Shown here piece by piece: positions 1 to 7,196 of a DNA stretch of 53,119 bases. The stretch is from a virus. Location: the IMG/VR virus record IMGVR_UViG_3300044608_001820, positions 1-53,119 of that record. One strand, given 5' to 3'. Below the pieces are notes generated by a model. That model was not told the origin of the DNA. It made no database searches and worked only from the letters and a program-made list of their open reading frames with translations. A program made the translations under genes and the position numbers. Each line of letters begins with the position of its first letter. Position 1 is the first letter of the stretch.

Positions 1-5
1 TGTTC

Positions 6-200
6 ATGCTCTCGCTGAAGCCTGATCAGCGGGAGTTTGTTACCGACACCGTCGAGGAGGCGGTGAAGATGAGATCGGAGGGATTAGACGAGAAAGACAT
101 TGAATCCCAGCTCAAACAGGCAATTCAGATGATCGAAGGGTGGACGACCACACCTCGAATAGTTCGAAGGATCGTCCTCGGAATCTATGGCTCAAATTAG
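6..200 (+). CDS. Small hypothetical protein (64 aa)
   Basis: Acidic, probably helical protein that I do not recognise. The first ATG is five bases from the window edge, so the true start could lie upstream. A terminator-like hairpin follows ten bases after its stop, so it is probably the last gene of a cluster that begins outside the window. Confidence 0.6.
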   Translation: MLSLKPDQREFVTDTVEEAVKMRSEGLDEKDIESQLKQAIQMIEGWTTTPRIVRRIVLGIYGSN

Positions 201-209
201 TCGACTCGT

Positions 210-234
210 GTGCCCCACTGCGGGGCACTTTTTA
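210..234 (+). terminator. Rho-independent terminator
   Basis: A perfect 7-bp stem (GTGCCCC / GGGGCAC) with a 5-base loop is followed by a run of five T. It closes the first small gene and lies before the ribosome binding site of the next, which argues against the longer upstream start of that gene. Confidence 0.75.
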
Positions 235-255
235 ATACAGACCAAAAGAGGGAAC

Positions 256-630
256 ATGCGGACCATGTGGAGATCTGTCACGAAGTTCTTGAAGCGGTCC
301 GTGCCGCTAGTGCTACGGAGGCCGAATGTGCCCGGGATGAGCTACGACGAGGCAATCTCATTCCTTGAGAACCTGTCGATCGGTGATCTCGTCAACGGAA
401 AGATTAAAATCAAGATTGATGCTTACGACTTGATCATGCTCATTGAGGCGACGAGAGTAAGGTCCGAGAGTACGATTCTCAATTCCAAAGGCGACCCGGT
501 AAAACTCCTGTCGATGTGGGGAGAGACTGACGAGTGTGGCATGGGACAGTTCGTCGAGATCAATGTGGCGCCAGGACTGAACTACTCAGCGGTGTATGAG
601 CACGTGAAAACTGTACGGACTGGGCAGTAG
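256..630 (+). CDS. Hypothetical protein (124 aa)
   Basis: Unrecognised, with a basic N-terminus (several Arg and Lys in the first 25 residues) and a mixed alpha/beta body. I chose the ATG at 256 because AGAGGGA sits just upstream. An in-frame ATG at 187 would place the terminator hairpin inside the gene. Its stop lies directly before the first operator-promoter unit. Confidence 0.6.
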   Translation: MRTMWRSVTKFLKRSVPLVLRRPNVPGMSYDEAISFLENLSIGDLVNGKIKIKIDAYDLIMLIEATRVRSESTILNSKGDPVKLLSMWGETDECGMGQFVEINVAPGLNYSAVYEHVKTVRTGQ

Positions 631-708
631 TACACTCGTACTATGGCCACTTAAGCAACTGTCCACTCTTTTCGCCACGGACCCTCGAAAAGCTGTATAG
701 TACCTTCA
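628..708 (+). promoter_or_regulatory. Tandem-operator promoter P1
   Basis: Upstream dyad TAGTAC-ACTC-GTACTA (628-643), then the degenerate dyad GGCCACTT-AAGC-AACTGTCC (645-664), then the GTCCAC box (661-666), 29 bases, and the -10 box TATAGT (696-701). No -35 hexamer is present. The predicted start of transcription, seven bases after the -10 box, falls on the A of the ATG at 708, so the transcript is probably leaderless. Confidence 0.75.
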
Positions 709-1031
709 TGAACAAAACCAAAGTCACCGTTTCCAACCTCGCCCCTGACCAGATCGTTCAGGCGGGTTACAAGCGTCGTCACCTCAATGTCGACTCCAAT
801 CGCTTCCTTGGCTTCAAGTACAATGGCCTCTGGTTCTCGGACCTCAAGTCCCTGAAAGAGTTCATCGGCGTCAAGAACCTCAGGGAGATCGAGTTCGAAG
901 CTGATCGTCTCGAGGGTGGTTCCGTCACTGCCGAGTTCCGCAACGTCGAGGAAGGTTACATGTGGGGAGCGTACCTCTGGAACGGCGCTTTTCGCGTCGG
1001 TACCTCCGCTGACCGTCTCGTCCTGGGTTGA
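708..1031 (+). CDS. Hypothetical protein (107 aa), leaderless mRNA
   Basis: Unrecognised mixed-charge soluble protein without membrane segments. The ATG sits seven bases after the TATAGT box of P1, so there is no room for a Shine-Dalgarno site. No other in-frame Met lies near the start. The following gene overlaps or abuts the stop. Confidence 0.65.
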   Translation: MNKTKVTVSNLAPDQIVQAGYKRRHLNVDSNRFLGFKYNGLWFSDLKSLKEFIGVKNLREIEFEADRLEGGSVTAEFRNVEEGYMWGAYLWNGAFRVGTSADRLVLG

Positions 1032-1036
1032 TAAAG

Positions 1037-1258
1037 ATGGAAGAAACAAAAGCTGTGTTGAATGAGACCGAGATGAAGCGTCTCGCTGGTCTCGTAGCTG
1101 ATAAGTTAAATGAGTGGTTGCTCGACAATCACTACGACCTGATTCACGATGTCTGCAATGATGTGGTCCTCGAGGAGTATCCGAACCTTGAAGAGGAAGA
1201 TTTCTGGGAGGTCGTGCCTGACATTTTCGATCGGATCGTTCCCTTCACCTCGATCTGA
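1037..1258 (+). CDS. Small acidic hypothetical protein (73 aa)
   Basis: Unrecognised acidic protein with Trp-rich segments. A TTG at 1028 overlapping the previous stop is an alternative start. I prefer the ATG at 1037. The stop lies immediately before operator-promoter P2. Confidence 0.6.
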   Translation: MEETKAVLNETEMKRLAGLVADKLNEWLLDNHYDLIHDVCNDVVLEEYPNLEEEDFWEVVPDIFDRIVPFTSI

Positions 1259-1322
1259 GGCCACTTCGAAAACTGTCCACTAAACTCCCCGCGAGCCCTC
1301 AAAACCCTGTATAGTAAGGACA
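1259..1322 (+). promoter_or_regulatory. Operator promoter P2
   Basis: Degenerate dyad GGCCACTT-CGAA-AACTGTCC, GTCCAC box at 1275-1280, 29-base spacer, -10 TATAGT at 1310-1315, then the shared initial sequence ATCAAAACAAAAC. The leader to the next ATG is about 20 bases. Confidence 0.75.
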
Positions 1323-1339
1323 TCAAAACAAAACAACCA

Positions 1340-1609
1340 ATGACTAACGACATTCTCACCGTCCGATATGATATGTGTGGCGACGGGTCGATGTGGGAAG
1401 GATTCGCATACATCGTCGATCAACTCCCCGTCGACGGCGACGACATGATCCACAGCGCTAAGTTCGCCGGTTACGCTCCAAACGGTTACCCGATCCTCGA
1501 AGTCAAGTTCGGCAATCTGGACGTCGCTAAGGGTTTCACGGCGGTTTACTTCGGTCTTCCTGATGCCGACGACGCTGACGTGCTTGAGTATCTTGGGATT
1601 GCTGCTTGA
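1340..1609 (+). CDS. Hypothetical protein (89 aa)
   Basis: Unrecognised acidic protein with a likely beta-rich core. First gene of the cluster driven by P2. The stop overlaps a possible TTG of the next gene, so translation is probably coupled. Confidence 0.65.
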   Translation: MTNDILTVRYDMCGDGSMWEGFAYIVDQLPVDGDDMIHSAKFAGYAPNGYPILEVKFGNLDVAKGFTAVYFGLPDADDADVLEYLGIAA

Positions 1610-1611
1610 AT

Positions 1612-1818
1612 ATGACTAATCTTTCTCCCGCCGCCCAGGCCGTGCTCGCTGCCTACGAGGAGTCAAGCGACGCCTACTTCGAGGAGCGAGGTCAGCTCGC
1701 CGCCGCACTTCGTGCTGTGGCCGAGATGTGTGTTTACCCCGACGACCACGGAGTTGACTGGATACTTCCCTCGGAAATCCTTGCCATCGCTGACGAACTG
1801 GATGCAAGCAATGACTGA
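1612..1818 (+). CDS. Small cyanophage-type protein, MTNLSPAAQAVL family (68 aa)
   Basis: Begins MTNLSPAAQAVLAAY, an N-terminus that recurs, from memory, in many small cyanophage proteins of unknown function. A paralogue with the same first 14 residues lies at 2850. The C-terminus (LAIADELDA) also resembles the paralogue's LAIAAELEG. The stop overlaps the next ATG (ATGACTGA). Confidence 0.65.
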   Translation: MTNLSPAAQAVLAAYEESSDAYFEERGQLAAALRAVAEMCVYPDDHGVDWILPSEILAIADELDASND

Positions 1819-2302
1819 CACCCGAGACCTCATCTACAAACTGCTGGAAGTGGCCGATTGTTACTCTGACGGTAGAGAAACCTACGAGCCGTTCGAGCAG
1901 GTTCTCAGGGAAGCCCGTTCTTACCTACTAAATGGCGATAAACCAACAATGACCGAGCACAACCCCATCACCCCGCCGCCGGAGCTGGTGCAGCAGTGGT
2001 GGGAACAAGCCGACCAGTACCAAGACGATCCAAAGACTTACTTCGACTATGTAGCTACCGAAGCAGCCCAATGGGGCGCAGATCAGGAGCTTTTGGCTTG
2101 TGGCAACTACCTCAAACAGTGCGCTGCCTGGGAAGAAGAGGATGTAACCGAGTTCTATAACTATCGCCGCCCGAGGCCACTGAGTTTGAAGGAACTGGCC
2201 TTGGAAAGTGTAAAACGATTTGAGAAGAGCGGTGAGTTTTTCTCGGACCAAATGCGTGAACTTGAGTTTATTCGTAAAGCACTGGAGACTATCGATGACT
2301 AA
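1811..2302 (+). CDS. Small-protein fusion with AAQWGADQE motif (163 aa)
   Basis: The first 46 residues (MTDTRDLIYK...) resemble a stand-alone small protein. From Met47 (base 1949) it continues as MTEHNPITPPPEL, the start of the same family as the next gene, with the shared motifs AAQWGADQE and RRPRPLSLKE. No stop separates them, so this is either a fusion of two adjacent small genes or a gene with an internal in-frame start, since ACCAACA precedes Met47 as it does other starts here. Function unknown. Confidence 0.6.
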   Translation: MTDTRDLIYKLLEVADCYSDGRETYEPFEQVLREARSYLLNGDKPTMTEHNPITPPPELVQQWWEQADQYQDDPKTYFDYVATEAAQWGADQELLACGNYLKQCAAWEEEDVTEFYNYRRPRPLSLKELALESVKRFEKSGEFFSDQMRELEFIRKALETIDD

Positions 2303-2627
2303 CCAACACCCCATCACCCCATCGCCGGAGCTGGCGCTGCAATGGATTAACGAATACTTAAACGAGCATCCTGAAGGAGTGGACGTTGAAGTTCTTGTTG
2401 TTAACGCCGCCCAATGGGGCGCCGACCAGGAGCTGGAGGCGTGCTGCCATTACTTTGCCCGCGATCTCCGCGAAAGTCTTGCACTAGAACTCCGCGCCGC
2501 CCGCCGCCCCAAGCCGTCGAGCTTGAAAGAGCAAGCGCTAGCTCTGCTAAATAAAGCAGAAGACCCAAGTTGGGACATTAACGACTTTTCAATCGTCCGC
2601 CGCGCACTGGAGCAACTCGATGACTGA
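2295..2627 (+). CDS. AAQWGADQE-motif small protein (110 aa)
   Basis: Paralogue of the second half of the preceding gene: ITPSPELALQW near the start, AAQWGADQELEACC in the middle, RAARRPKPSSLKEQAL and a C-terminal RRALEQLDD. This family is, to my memory, common in cyanophages and has no assigned function. The start overlaps the previous stop by eight bases, and the next gene also overlaps. Confidence 0.7.
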   Translation: MTNQHPITPSPELALQWINEYLNEHPEGVDVEVLVVNAAQWGADQELEACCHYFARDLRESLALELRAARRPKPSSLKEQALALLNKAEDPSWDINDFSIVRRALEQLDD

Positions 2628-2853
2628 CTTTCGAGCGCTGTGCACTGAGCTGCTGTGCAGCCTGGAACAGTATCCGGTGCAACCTCCCAGGGACCGCAAC
2701 TTGATTGACCGCGTTCGCGCCGCCCTGGCTGAGCCCGAGGAGCAGGAGCCGACGGATGAAGAGTTAGTTGAACTCTTTAACGACAACGACTGGAATTACA
2801 TCAGCCCAGAAACTTTCCTTAACATTGCTCGTTCTGTACTGGAGTTACGATGA
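2620..2853 (+). CDS. Small acidic protein, MTDFRALCTELL family (77 aa)
   Basis: Starts MTDFRALCTELLCSLE with an LIDRVRAALAEPE segment and an acidic PTDEELVELF stretch, a recurrent unknown family in cyanophages (from memory). Both ends overlap neighbours, which indicates a translationally coupled operon. Confidence 0.65.
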   Translation: MTDFRALCTELLCSLEQYPVQPPRDRNLIDRVRAALAEPEEQEPTDEELVELFNDNDWNYISPETFLNIARSVLELR

Positions 2854-3101
2854 CTAACCTCTCCCCCGCCGCGCAGGCGGTGCTGGCCGCCTGTGGCTGC
2901 CCCGACCCAGACTCTCCGTTTCGACTGGTAGCGCGAGGCTTTGCCGGCGCCGCCCTGCGAGCTGCTGCGGATCAGGTTGCTCCTGAGCACTACTCTTGTT
3001 ATACCGGTCACGGTGAGTTTGACTTTGGCATGGATGCAAGAAATGAAGCGATCCGTGAGGATCTCCTCGCCATCGCCGCCGAGCTGGAGGGTTTCGAATG
3101 A
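2850..3101 (+). CDS. MTNLSPAAQAVL family small protein, paralogue (83 aa)
   Basis: Shares its first 14 residues with the gene at 1612 and ends in a related LLAIAAELEG segment. Ala-rich helices, no membrane segment. Function unknown. ATGA overlap with the gene before and a 4-base overlap with the one after. Confidence 0.65.
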   Translation: MTNLSPAAQAVLAACGCPDPDSPFRLVARGFAGAALRAAADQVAPEHYSCYTGHGEFDFGMDARNEAIREDLLAIAAELEGFE

Positions 3102-3289
3102 AACTCGAGCACAAGCGAGCACTCCGTTGCTTCATCCTCGAAAAGCTTGGCGAGGTGACGTGTCTTCAGCTGGCGGAGTTAGCTGAGACACACGACTGCT
3201 GCCCGTTCAGCATGGCCGAACAGTTCGACATTGAGTTCGAGCGCATCGCGAAGCTATTCAACTACCCCAACTACTCCGACGAAGAATGA
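3098..3289 (+). CDS. Small hypothetical protein (63 aa)
   Basis: Unrecognised. Predicted helical with a Cys pair (HDCCPF). The layout LGEVTCLQLAELAETHDC resembles a short helix-turn-helix but is too short to assign. Overlaps both neighbours by four bases. Confidence 0.55.
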   Translation: MKLEHKRALRCFILEKLGEVTCLQLAELAETHDCCPFSMAEQFDIEFERIAKLFNYPNYSDEE

Positions 3290-3558
3290 CCGACACAAAG
3301 TCCATTGAGCGCTCCGCCGCAAACTTCTTCGCTCACTTCTTCGGAGATACAAGCCTTCTTGATGCCCTCGAAGACGGTCGCAGTTTTCGTTACGAACCCA
3401 AACCAGACATCACTACGTACGAATTAGCACTATGCATGTACCTTCTCATAGTGCAGGCATGGAACAAACCACTAAGGGATGAACAAAAGATTTACGACCA
3501 GTTGCCCGCCGAGGCGCAACGCCACTTTGTAGTTGTTCGAGAGGATGGTAATGACTGA
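3286..3558 (+). CDS. Hypothetical protein (90 aa)
   Basis: Unrecognised soluble, largely helical protein. Placed by its ATGA overlap with the gene before and its overlap with the start at 3551. Confidence 0.6.
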   Translation: MTDTKSIERSAANFFAHFFGDTSLLDALEDGRSFRYEPKPDITTYELALCMYLLIVQAWNKPLRDEQKIYDQLPAEAQRHFVVVREDGND

Positions 3559-3940
3559 GTACCGTGCAACTTCCGATCAGTGGGAGAAAGTTCTGGGTTG
3601 GTCAGAAGACCACGACGTCAGTGTAAGCTGTGATGCCGCTTGCATTCTCGAACTGCGTGCCAGGGTTGAGGCACTGGAAGCCAGGAATAAGCCGGGGTTC
3701 ATGGAGCTGAGTGTCACGACAGCCACGGTGCCAACACCCAAATCTCTATGCAGTGATTCTCTGGTGAGGCGGGTGGCCGCAGCTCTTCATAGCGAAACAA
3801 ATAGCGGATTACCGGTGGAGGATTGGGGACCCGAAGCTCGCGCAGCCATTAGCGAGGTGGCAACGTGGTTGGAGGAGGAGTTTGGTCCTCAGATTGATTG
3901 GATTACAACTGAACTCAGAGAGGAGGCATGCAGTGACTGA
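3551..3940 (+). CDS. MTEYRAT-family small protein (129 aa)
   Basis: Begins MTEYRATSDQWEKV and contains ILELRARVEALEA, a short coiled coil. These are hallmarks of a widespread cyanophage family of unknown role (from memory). I chose the ATG at 3551, which overlaps the previous stop, over the longer reading frame. The C-terminus is unlike the family core. Confidence 0.65.
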   Translation: MTEYRATSDQWEKVLGWSEDHDVSVSCDAACILELRARVEALEARNKPGFMELSVTTATVPTPKSLCSDSLVRRVAAALHSETNSGLPVEDWGPEARAAISEVATWLEEEFGPQIDWITTELREEACSD

Positions 3941-4205
3941 AACCATCGAGAAGAAGGATGGGCGCCCGAGTCGCAAAGTCACCGTCATAAACGAACGCTA
4001 CCCGTACCGGTACATCATCGCGGGTACACTCGAGAACGGCAAACCCGACTATAGACTTCAGAAGATGCACGACTGGTCGAACCGTTACCGTGACATCTAC
4101 CTCTTCGACAACTCCATGCAATGCGACATCGCTATGGAGGATTTTGAGTACACCAAATGGTTGGATCCCGATCCTTCCGTCTCCGCTTACCGTCATTTGG
4201 ATTGA
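3933..4205 (+). CDS. Hypothetical protein (90 aa), GTG start
   Basis: A strong GAGGAGG ribosome binding site lies six bases before the GTG at 3933, which overlaps the previous stop. Basic N-terminal third, aromatic-rich middle (YPYRYIIAG). Unrecognised. Confidence 0.6.
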   Translation: MTETIEKKDGRPSRKVTVINERYPYRYIIAGTLENGKPDYRLQKMHDWSNRYRDIYLFDNSMQCDIAMEDFEYTKWLDPDPSVSAYRHLD

Positions 4206-4208
4206 ACT

Positions 4209-4364
4209 ATGAAAGAGAAAAAGCTAAGGAAACTTATCCAAGGCCCGCTAAGATTTCACCATCAAGACATTCACGAGGAGATCGATAAGATTAACATCAC
4301 ACTCGCCGAGATTTTAGCCAGCATCAAGCTCATTCGAGAGGAACTCAAGGACAATGCCGACTGA
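4209..4364 (+). CDS. Short basic/helical protein (51 aa)
   Basis: Short frame opening MKEKKLRKLIQ and continuing as amphipathic helix (IDKINITLAEILASIKLIREEL), possibly a coiled coil. Supported by tight packing: its ATG lies just after the previous stop and its end overlaps the next start at 4354. Confidence 0.5.
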   Translation: MKEKKLRKLIQGPLRFHHQDIHEEIDKINITLAEILASIKLIREELKDNAD

Positions 4365-4911
4365 AAAGCCTATGCGATACAGCGTTCAGTGGGATTGCCC
4401 AAATTGCGGCAATAGCCACAACTGGTGGTGGGAGGATAAGCGGGAGGCATACTCAGAGGATGAAATCGAAATGATATGCGATCGGTGTATGGAACCCACG
4501 AAGTGCAGGGGGGATGGTAATGGTTTTTATGAACCAATCGAAGATTCGTGCCCTGCTAACGATACGACCGCTCAGATCAAGACTCTTTTCGATTCCGTCA
4601 ATTCCCTCGCAAAACGACTGGCGGAAGTCGAGAATATAGTAAAACCGGCTAAGTCTGAACCTAGCTTCATCGATCTGATTCACGGTGTCAAACCGCCGTT
4701 CTACACACGTTTTCGTGAAGGGTGCCAATTCACTAAGGAGGAGATGCCGCCGGAGAAGTTGGCAAGTGTGCTTCGGTTTATCGCTGTGGAGGTGGAGCGC
4801 ATGACGGAGCGAGATATGGGCGGATCTTTCACAATTAGCAATCTCAAAGTCGCCGAGAAGTTACGGGAACTCGCTACCGACGCCTTAGTCGAAGATTTTC
4901 ACTCTGGTTGA
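4354..4911 (+). CDS. Zinc-ribbon hypothetical protein (185 aa)
   Basis: Two Cys pairs, CPNCG near residue 15 and CDRC near residue 43, with a nearby C, form a likely zinc ribbon at the N-terminus. A coiled-coil-like stretch (LFDSVNSLAKRLAEVENIV) follows, then an unassigned C-terminus. It may bind nucleic acid or protein, but no specific function can be given. Last gene before a regulatory block. Confidence 0.65.
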   Translation: MPTEKPMRYSVQWDCPNCGNSHNWWWEDKREAYSEDEIEMICDRCMEPTKCRGDGNGFYEPIEDSCPANDTTAQIKTLFDSVNSLAKRLAEVENIVKPAKSEPSFIDLIHGVKPPFYTRFREGCQFTKEEMPPEKLASVLRFIAVEVERMTERDMGGSFTISNLKVAEKLRELATDALVEDFHSG

Positions 4912-4980
4912 AAAACTCAAAAATGTGAAAAACCACGAGGGCTCCCCGATGGATTCCCCGCCTCAGGACCTCGAGACGAA

Positions 4981-5050
4981 AAAAGCGGAAAGTGTGAGCC
5001 TCAAAACCCTTGCGGCACCGTGGCCTCGGATAGTACAAATGTGCTAGAGG
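4981..5050 (+). repeat. Regulatory repeat A, copy 1
   Basis: About 70 bases shared with copies at 15291 and 21533: AGTGTGAGCCTCAAAA, CCCTTGCGG, then the dyad TAGTAC-AAAT-GTGCTA (5031-5046) inside longer imperfect inverted flanks (GGCCTC / GAGGTC). All three copies lie between gene clusters. They may be a promoter (TTGCGG with TAGTAC 15 bases later), an operator or a terminator. The stretch 4912-4980 shows nothing else clear. Confidence 0.6.
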
Positions 5051-5090
5051 TCTGAGCCTGGCCCTCAGGACGGGAATCCCAAGAGCCCTA

Positions 5091-5154
5091 GGCCAATCGC
5101 AAAACTGTCCACTCTCCTCGCCAAAGGCTCCCTGGATGCCGTATAGTAGCTCTA
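5091..5154 (+). promoter_or_regulatory. Operator promoter P3
   Basis: Degenerate dyad with GTCCAC box at 5107-5112, a 29-base spacer, -10 TATAGT at 5142-5147, then initial sequence CTATCAACCAAACG. It drives the cluster that begins at 5172. Confidence 0.75.
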
Positions 5155-5171
5155 TCAACCAAACGAAACGA

Positions 5172-5633
5172 ATGGTAGGAACCATCACTCACAACGGAGT
5201 TCTTCCTCGCGGCACTTACTATGTCGGGGATCTGTGTTACGTGGTCAAAGATGATGAGTGGGAGAATTATTGCGATCGGTCATTCCCTGATGATGGTTAC
5301 GAGCACATCGGAATCTTTGAAAATTACGACGGGATCGAGTACGCAACCTTCGGAACTAAGTACGGAGACGGCGAGTATTTTGACCAATACGGCGATAGTT
5401 ATGCTGTAGACAGCGGGTCTATCGGTTGTATTCCGATTAGCGCCGTCGCAGATAAGTATGACATGGATGAGATCATCCGACTTGGTAATATCGTCAGCTT
5501 TAACGAACCGTTCTATTGCGAATACGATAACGAGACGGGCACTATTCGCATCGGACACGTTGAGATTGTGACCGGACAATCTGAGGATGAGGATGAGGAC
5601 GAATACGATTACGATTCGGAGGATGAGGAATGA
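5172..5633 (+). CDS. Hypothetical phage protein with acidic tail (153 aa)
   Basis: Beta-rich body with GTYYVGDLCYVV near the start and GDGEYFDQYGDSYAVDSGSI in the middle, a pattern I recall from unnamed phage proteins. The last 18 residues are almost all Asp, Glu, Tyr or Ser, as in DNA-mimic or chaperone-like tails. I chose the ATG at 5172, about 18 bases after the predicted transcription start. Confidence 0.65.
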   Translation: MVGTITHNGVLPRGTYYVGDLCYVVKDDEWENYCDRSFPDDGYEHIGIFENYDGIEYATFGTKYGDGEYFDQYGDSYAVDSGSIGCIPISAVADKYDMDEIIRLGNIVSFNEPFYCEYDNETGTIRIGHVEIVTGQSEDEDEDEYDYDSEDEE

Positions 5634-5806
5634 GACCGAAATTTAGGGTGATCCTCGAGCAAGCGATCGAGGAAGGTGTGAGACGTGGTTATACTCGAGC
5701 GTTCAAACACAATGATAGTCCTTCCGAGGGCGCCATCCTTGAGTCGCTTGAGGAGCATGTCATGAGTTCCATTTACGAGTATTTCACATTTGATGAGGAT
5801 GAGTAA
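5630..5806 (+). CDS. Small phage protein (58 aa)
   Basis: Short frame starting MRPKFRVILEQAIEEG with RRGYTRAFKHNDSPSEG and an acidic C-terminus. I recall the general pattern from other phage small proteins but no function. ATGA overlap with the previous gene and overlap with the next. Confidence 0.6.
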   Translation: MRPKFRVILEQAIEEGVRRGYTRAFKHNDSPSEGAILESLEEHVMSSIYEYFTFDEDE

Positions 5807-6011
5807 TAAGACGAAACTCCTGAGAGACATTACAGAAGTCATCAACTTCCATGGCGAACGCGATTCCAGCCCTGGGGAGTTAGCTCAGGCGGTGATCAAC
5901 ACCACAGCTGACTGGTTTGAGGACGTTCTTCTAAATATCGGAATCGCTCCCAGCACCATCCCGGCGCTTCTCCGCTGGCAAGCACACCAACACGAGTACA
6001 TCGATGACTGA
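5799..6011 (+). CDS. Small hypothetical protein (70 aa)
   Basis: Unrecognised, helical. Several in-frame starts exist at 5790, 5793 and 5799. I use the last, which still overlaps the previous stop. The following gene overlaps its end by eight bases. Confidence 0.55.
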   Translation: MSNKTKLLRDITEVINFHGERDSSPGELAQAVINTTADWFEDVLLNIGIAPSTIPALLRWQAHQHEYIDD

Positions 6012-6222
6012 AGAGCAACCAACGACTTACGACGAAGCGTTCACAGTGACTAAACAACGGTGGGGCACCTACGTCTCTCGTGATCTCGAGGGAAACACTC
6101 TCGTTACGTCATACACAGAGGAAGCCTGCATCGCGGCAACTCGCTGGTATCTCAAAGGGCGCCAGGATGGTTTCCCGCAGATCGAAATCAAGTATGATAG
6201 CACCGTTGGAGGTAAGCTTTGA
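6004..6222 (+). CDS. Small hypothetical protein (72 aa)
   Basis: Unrecognised soluble protein. Overlaps at both ends place it in the coupled small-gene operon driven by P3. Confidence 0.6.
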   Translation: MTEEQPTTYDEAFTVTKQRWGTYVSRDLEGNTLVTSYTEEACIAATRWYLKGRQDGFPQIEIKYDSTVGGKL

Positions 6223-6458
6223 TGAACAAACCGGAACTCTACGAAGTCGAAATTAAGTACACTGTGATGGTTGCGGCTGATACCGAGACCAAAGCCGAAC
6301 AGTATGTCTACGACAGTCTCCAAGACATCGTTCGAGACGAACCGGTCGATCTCGTGTATTGCACAGGAAAAGTCTTCTCCGTCGGTATGCCATGGAAGGG
6401 AACTGTTGCCTGGGGCGACAATCCGACCGAAGAAATCTGTGAGTTTTTCGTCAAATGA
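6222..6458 (+). CDS. Small hypothetical protein (78 aa)
   Basis: Unrecognised. The opening ELYEVEIKYTVMVAADTETKAE resembles small phage beta-alpha-beta proteins, but I assign no role. ATG overlaps the previous stop. Confidence 0.6.
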   Translation: MNKPELYEVEIKYTVMVAADTETKAEQYVYDSLQDIVRDEPVDLVYCTGKVFSVGMPWKGTVAWGDNPTEEICEFFVK

Positions 6459-6628
6459 AAGCAACTATCTTCACGCTCTTCGCTCTCGTCATTGGTAACG
6501 CGACTCTCGCCATCGCGCAGCAACCTTGCAACACATCATTCTGGGTTTGGCAGGGCGGTGAACGAGTAAAAGTCTGCTGCAACCAACAGAACTTCTGCTT
6601 CACCAAGTACGGAATCTACAATCAGTGA
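6455..6628 (+). CDS. Small secreted Cys-rich protein (57 aa)
   Basis: A clear signal peptide (MKATIFTLFALVIGNATLAIA with a likely cut before QQP) is followed by about 35 residues with four Cys (PCN, CC, FCF), which may form two disulfides in the periplasm. Role unknown. A host-envelope effect is possible but is inference. Confidence 0.6.
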   Translation: MKATIFTLFALVIGNATLAIAQQPCNTSFWVWQGGERVKVCCNQQNFCFTKYGIYNQ

Positions 6629-6804
6629 TGCTTCCTTTCCTTCTCGCCACTGTGATTCAATATGACTTCACTAACCGACCAGTTCCTGAATCGATTGCGA
6701 GGCGGTGCGCGGAGGACGTTGGAATCCCCTACGCTTCCGACAACTTCTCAGACACAGAGTGGCAGGAGTTCAAACGATGCATTATCCAACGAACAGGAAA
6801 CTAA
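6628..6804 (+). CDS. Small hypothetical protein (58 aa)
   Basis: Short frame MLPFLLATVIQYDF... containing CAEDVGIPYASDNF and TEWQEFKRC, a pattern I associate with T4-like cyanophage small proteins. ATGA overlap with the secreted protein gene. A different frame of this stretch is also open but lacks a comparable start. Confidence 0.55.
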   Translation: MLPFLLATVIQYDFTNRPVPESIARRCAEDVGIPYASDNFSDTEWQEFKRCIIQRTGN

Positions 6805-6808
6805 ACAA

Positions 6809-7030
6809 ATGAAACTCATGCCAACTTTCAAGAAGGCGAAGATCAGCTGGGGCGAGACTATAGCAATCATCCTCGGAATGCTTGTAGGTGCCGCCGTAAG
6901 TATCGCCCTTGGCGCCTGGATCATTCATTGGATCCTTGGTCTGATCAACATCGGGAATCTAACTTACGGTCAGATCGCCGGTCTTCTTGTCATCTGGGAA
7001 CTCATCAAACCTCGACCCTCCAATGACTAA
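6809..7030 (+). CDS. Small membrane protein (73 aa)
   Basis: Two hydrophobic segments (about residues 16-40 and 48-66) flanked by Lys/Arg-rich ends indicate an inner-membrane protein. I chose the ATG at 6809 because it lies just after the preceding stop. The longer upstream extension is out of register with the gene at 6628. Confidence 0.55.
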   Translation: MKLMPTFKKAKISWGETIAIILGMLVGAAVSIALGAWIIHWILGLINIGNLTYGQIAGLLVIWELIKPRPSND

Positions 7031-7196
7031 CTTTACGGAAGAACAAGTTGAAATCATTTATGAAGCGGTGAGTCGCCTTCAGAAAGAGTACGGCAGTGTG
7101 CACCCGATGTACTTCCGATGTGAGGAAGTATTGAATCGGGCGCATTCTACTGTTATCTCTCGACGTAAGCGACTTAACGCTGTTTGTGATTCCTAA
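7023..7196 (+). CDS. Small hypothetical protein (57 aa)
   Basis: Begins MTNFTEEQVEIIYEAV, helical, basic C-terminus. Last gene of the rightward cluster, converging tail-to-tail with the methyltransferase gene with no gap. No terminator hairpin is visible at the junction. Confidence 0.55.
   Translation: MTNFTEEQVEIIYEAVSRLQKEYGSVHPMYFRCEEVLNRAHSTVISRRKRLNAVCDS

Noticed and set aside
187-255. Upstream start for the gene at 256
   Set aside because: It would include a terminator hairpin and overlap the previous gene; the ATG at 256 has a good ribosome binding site.
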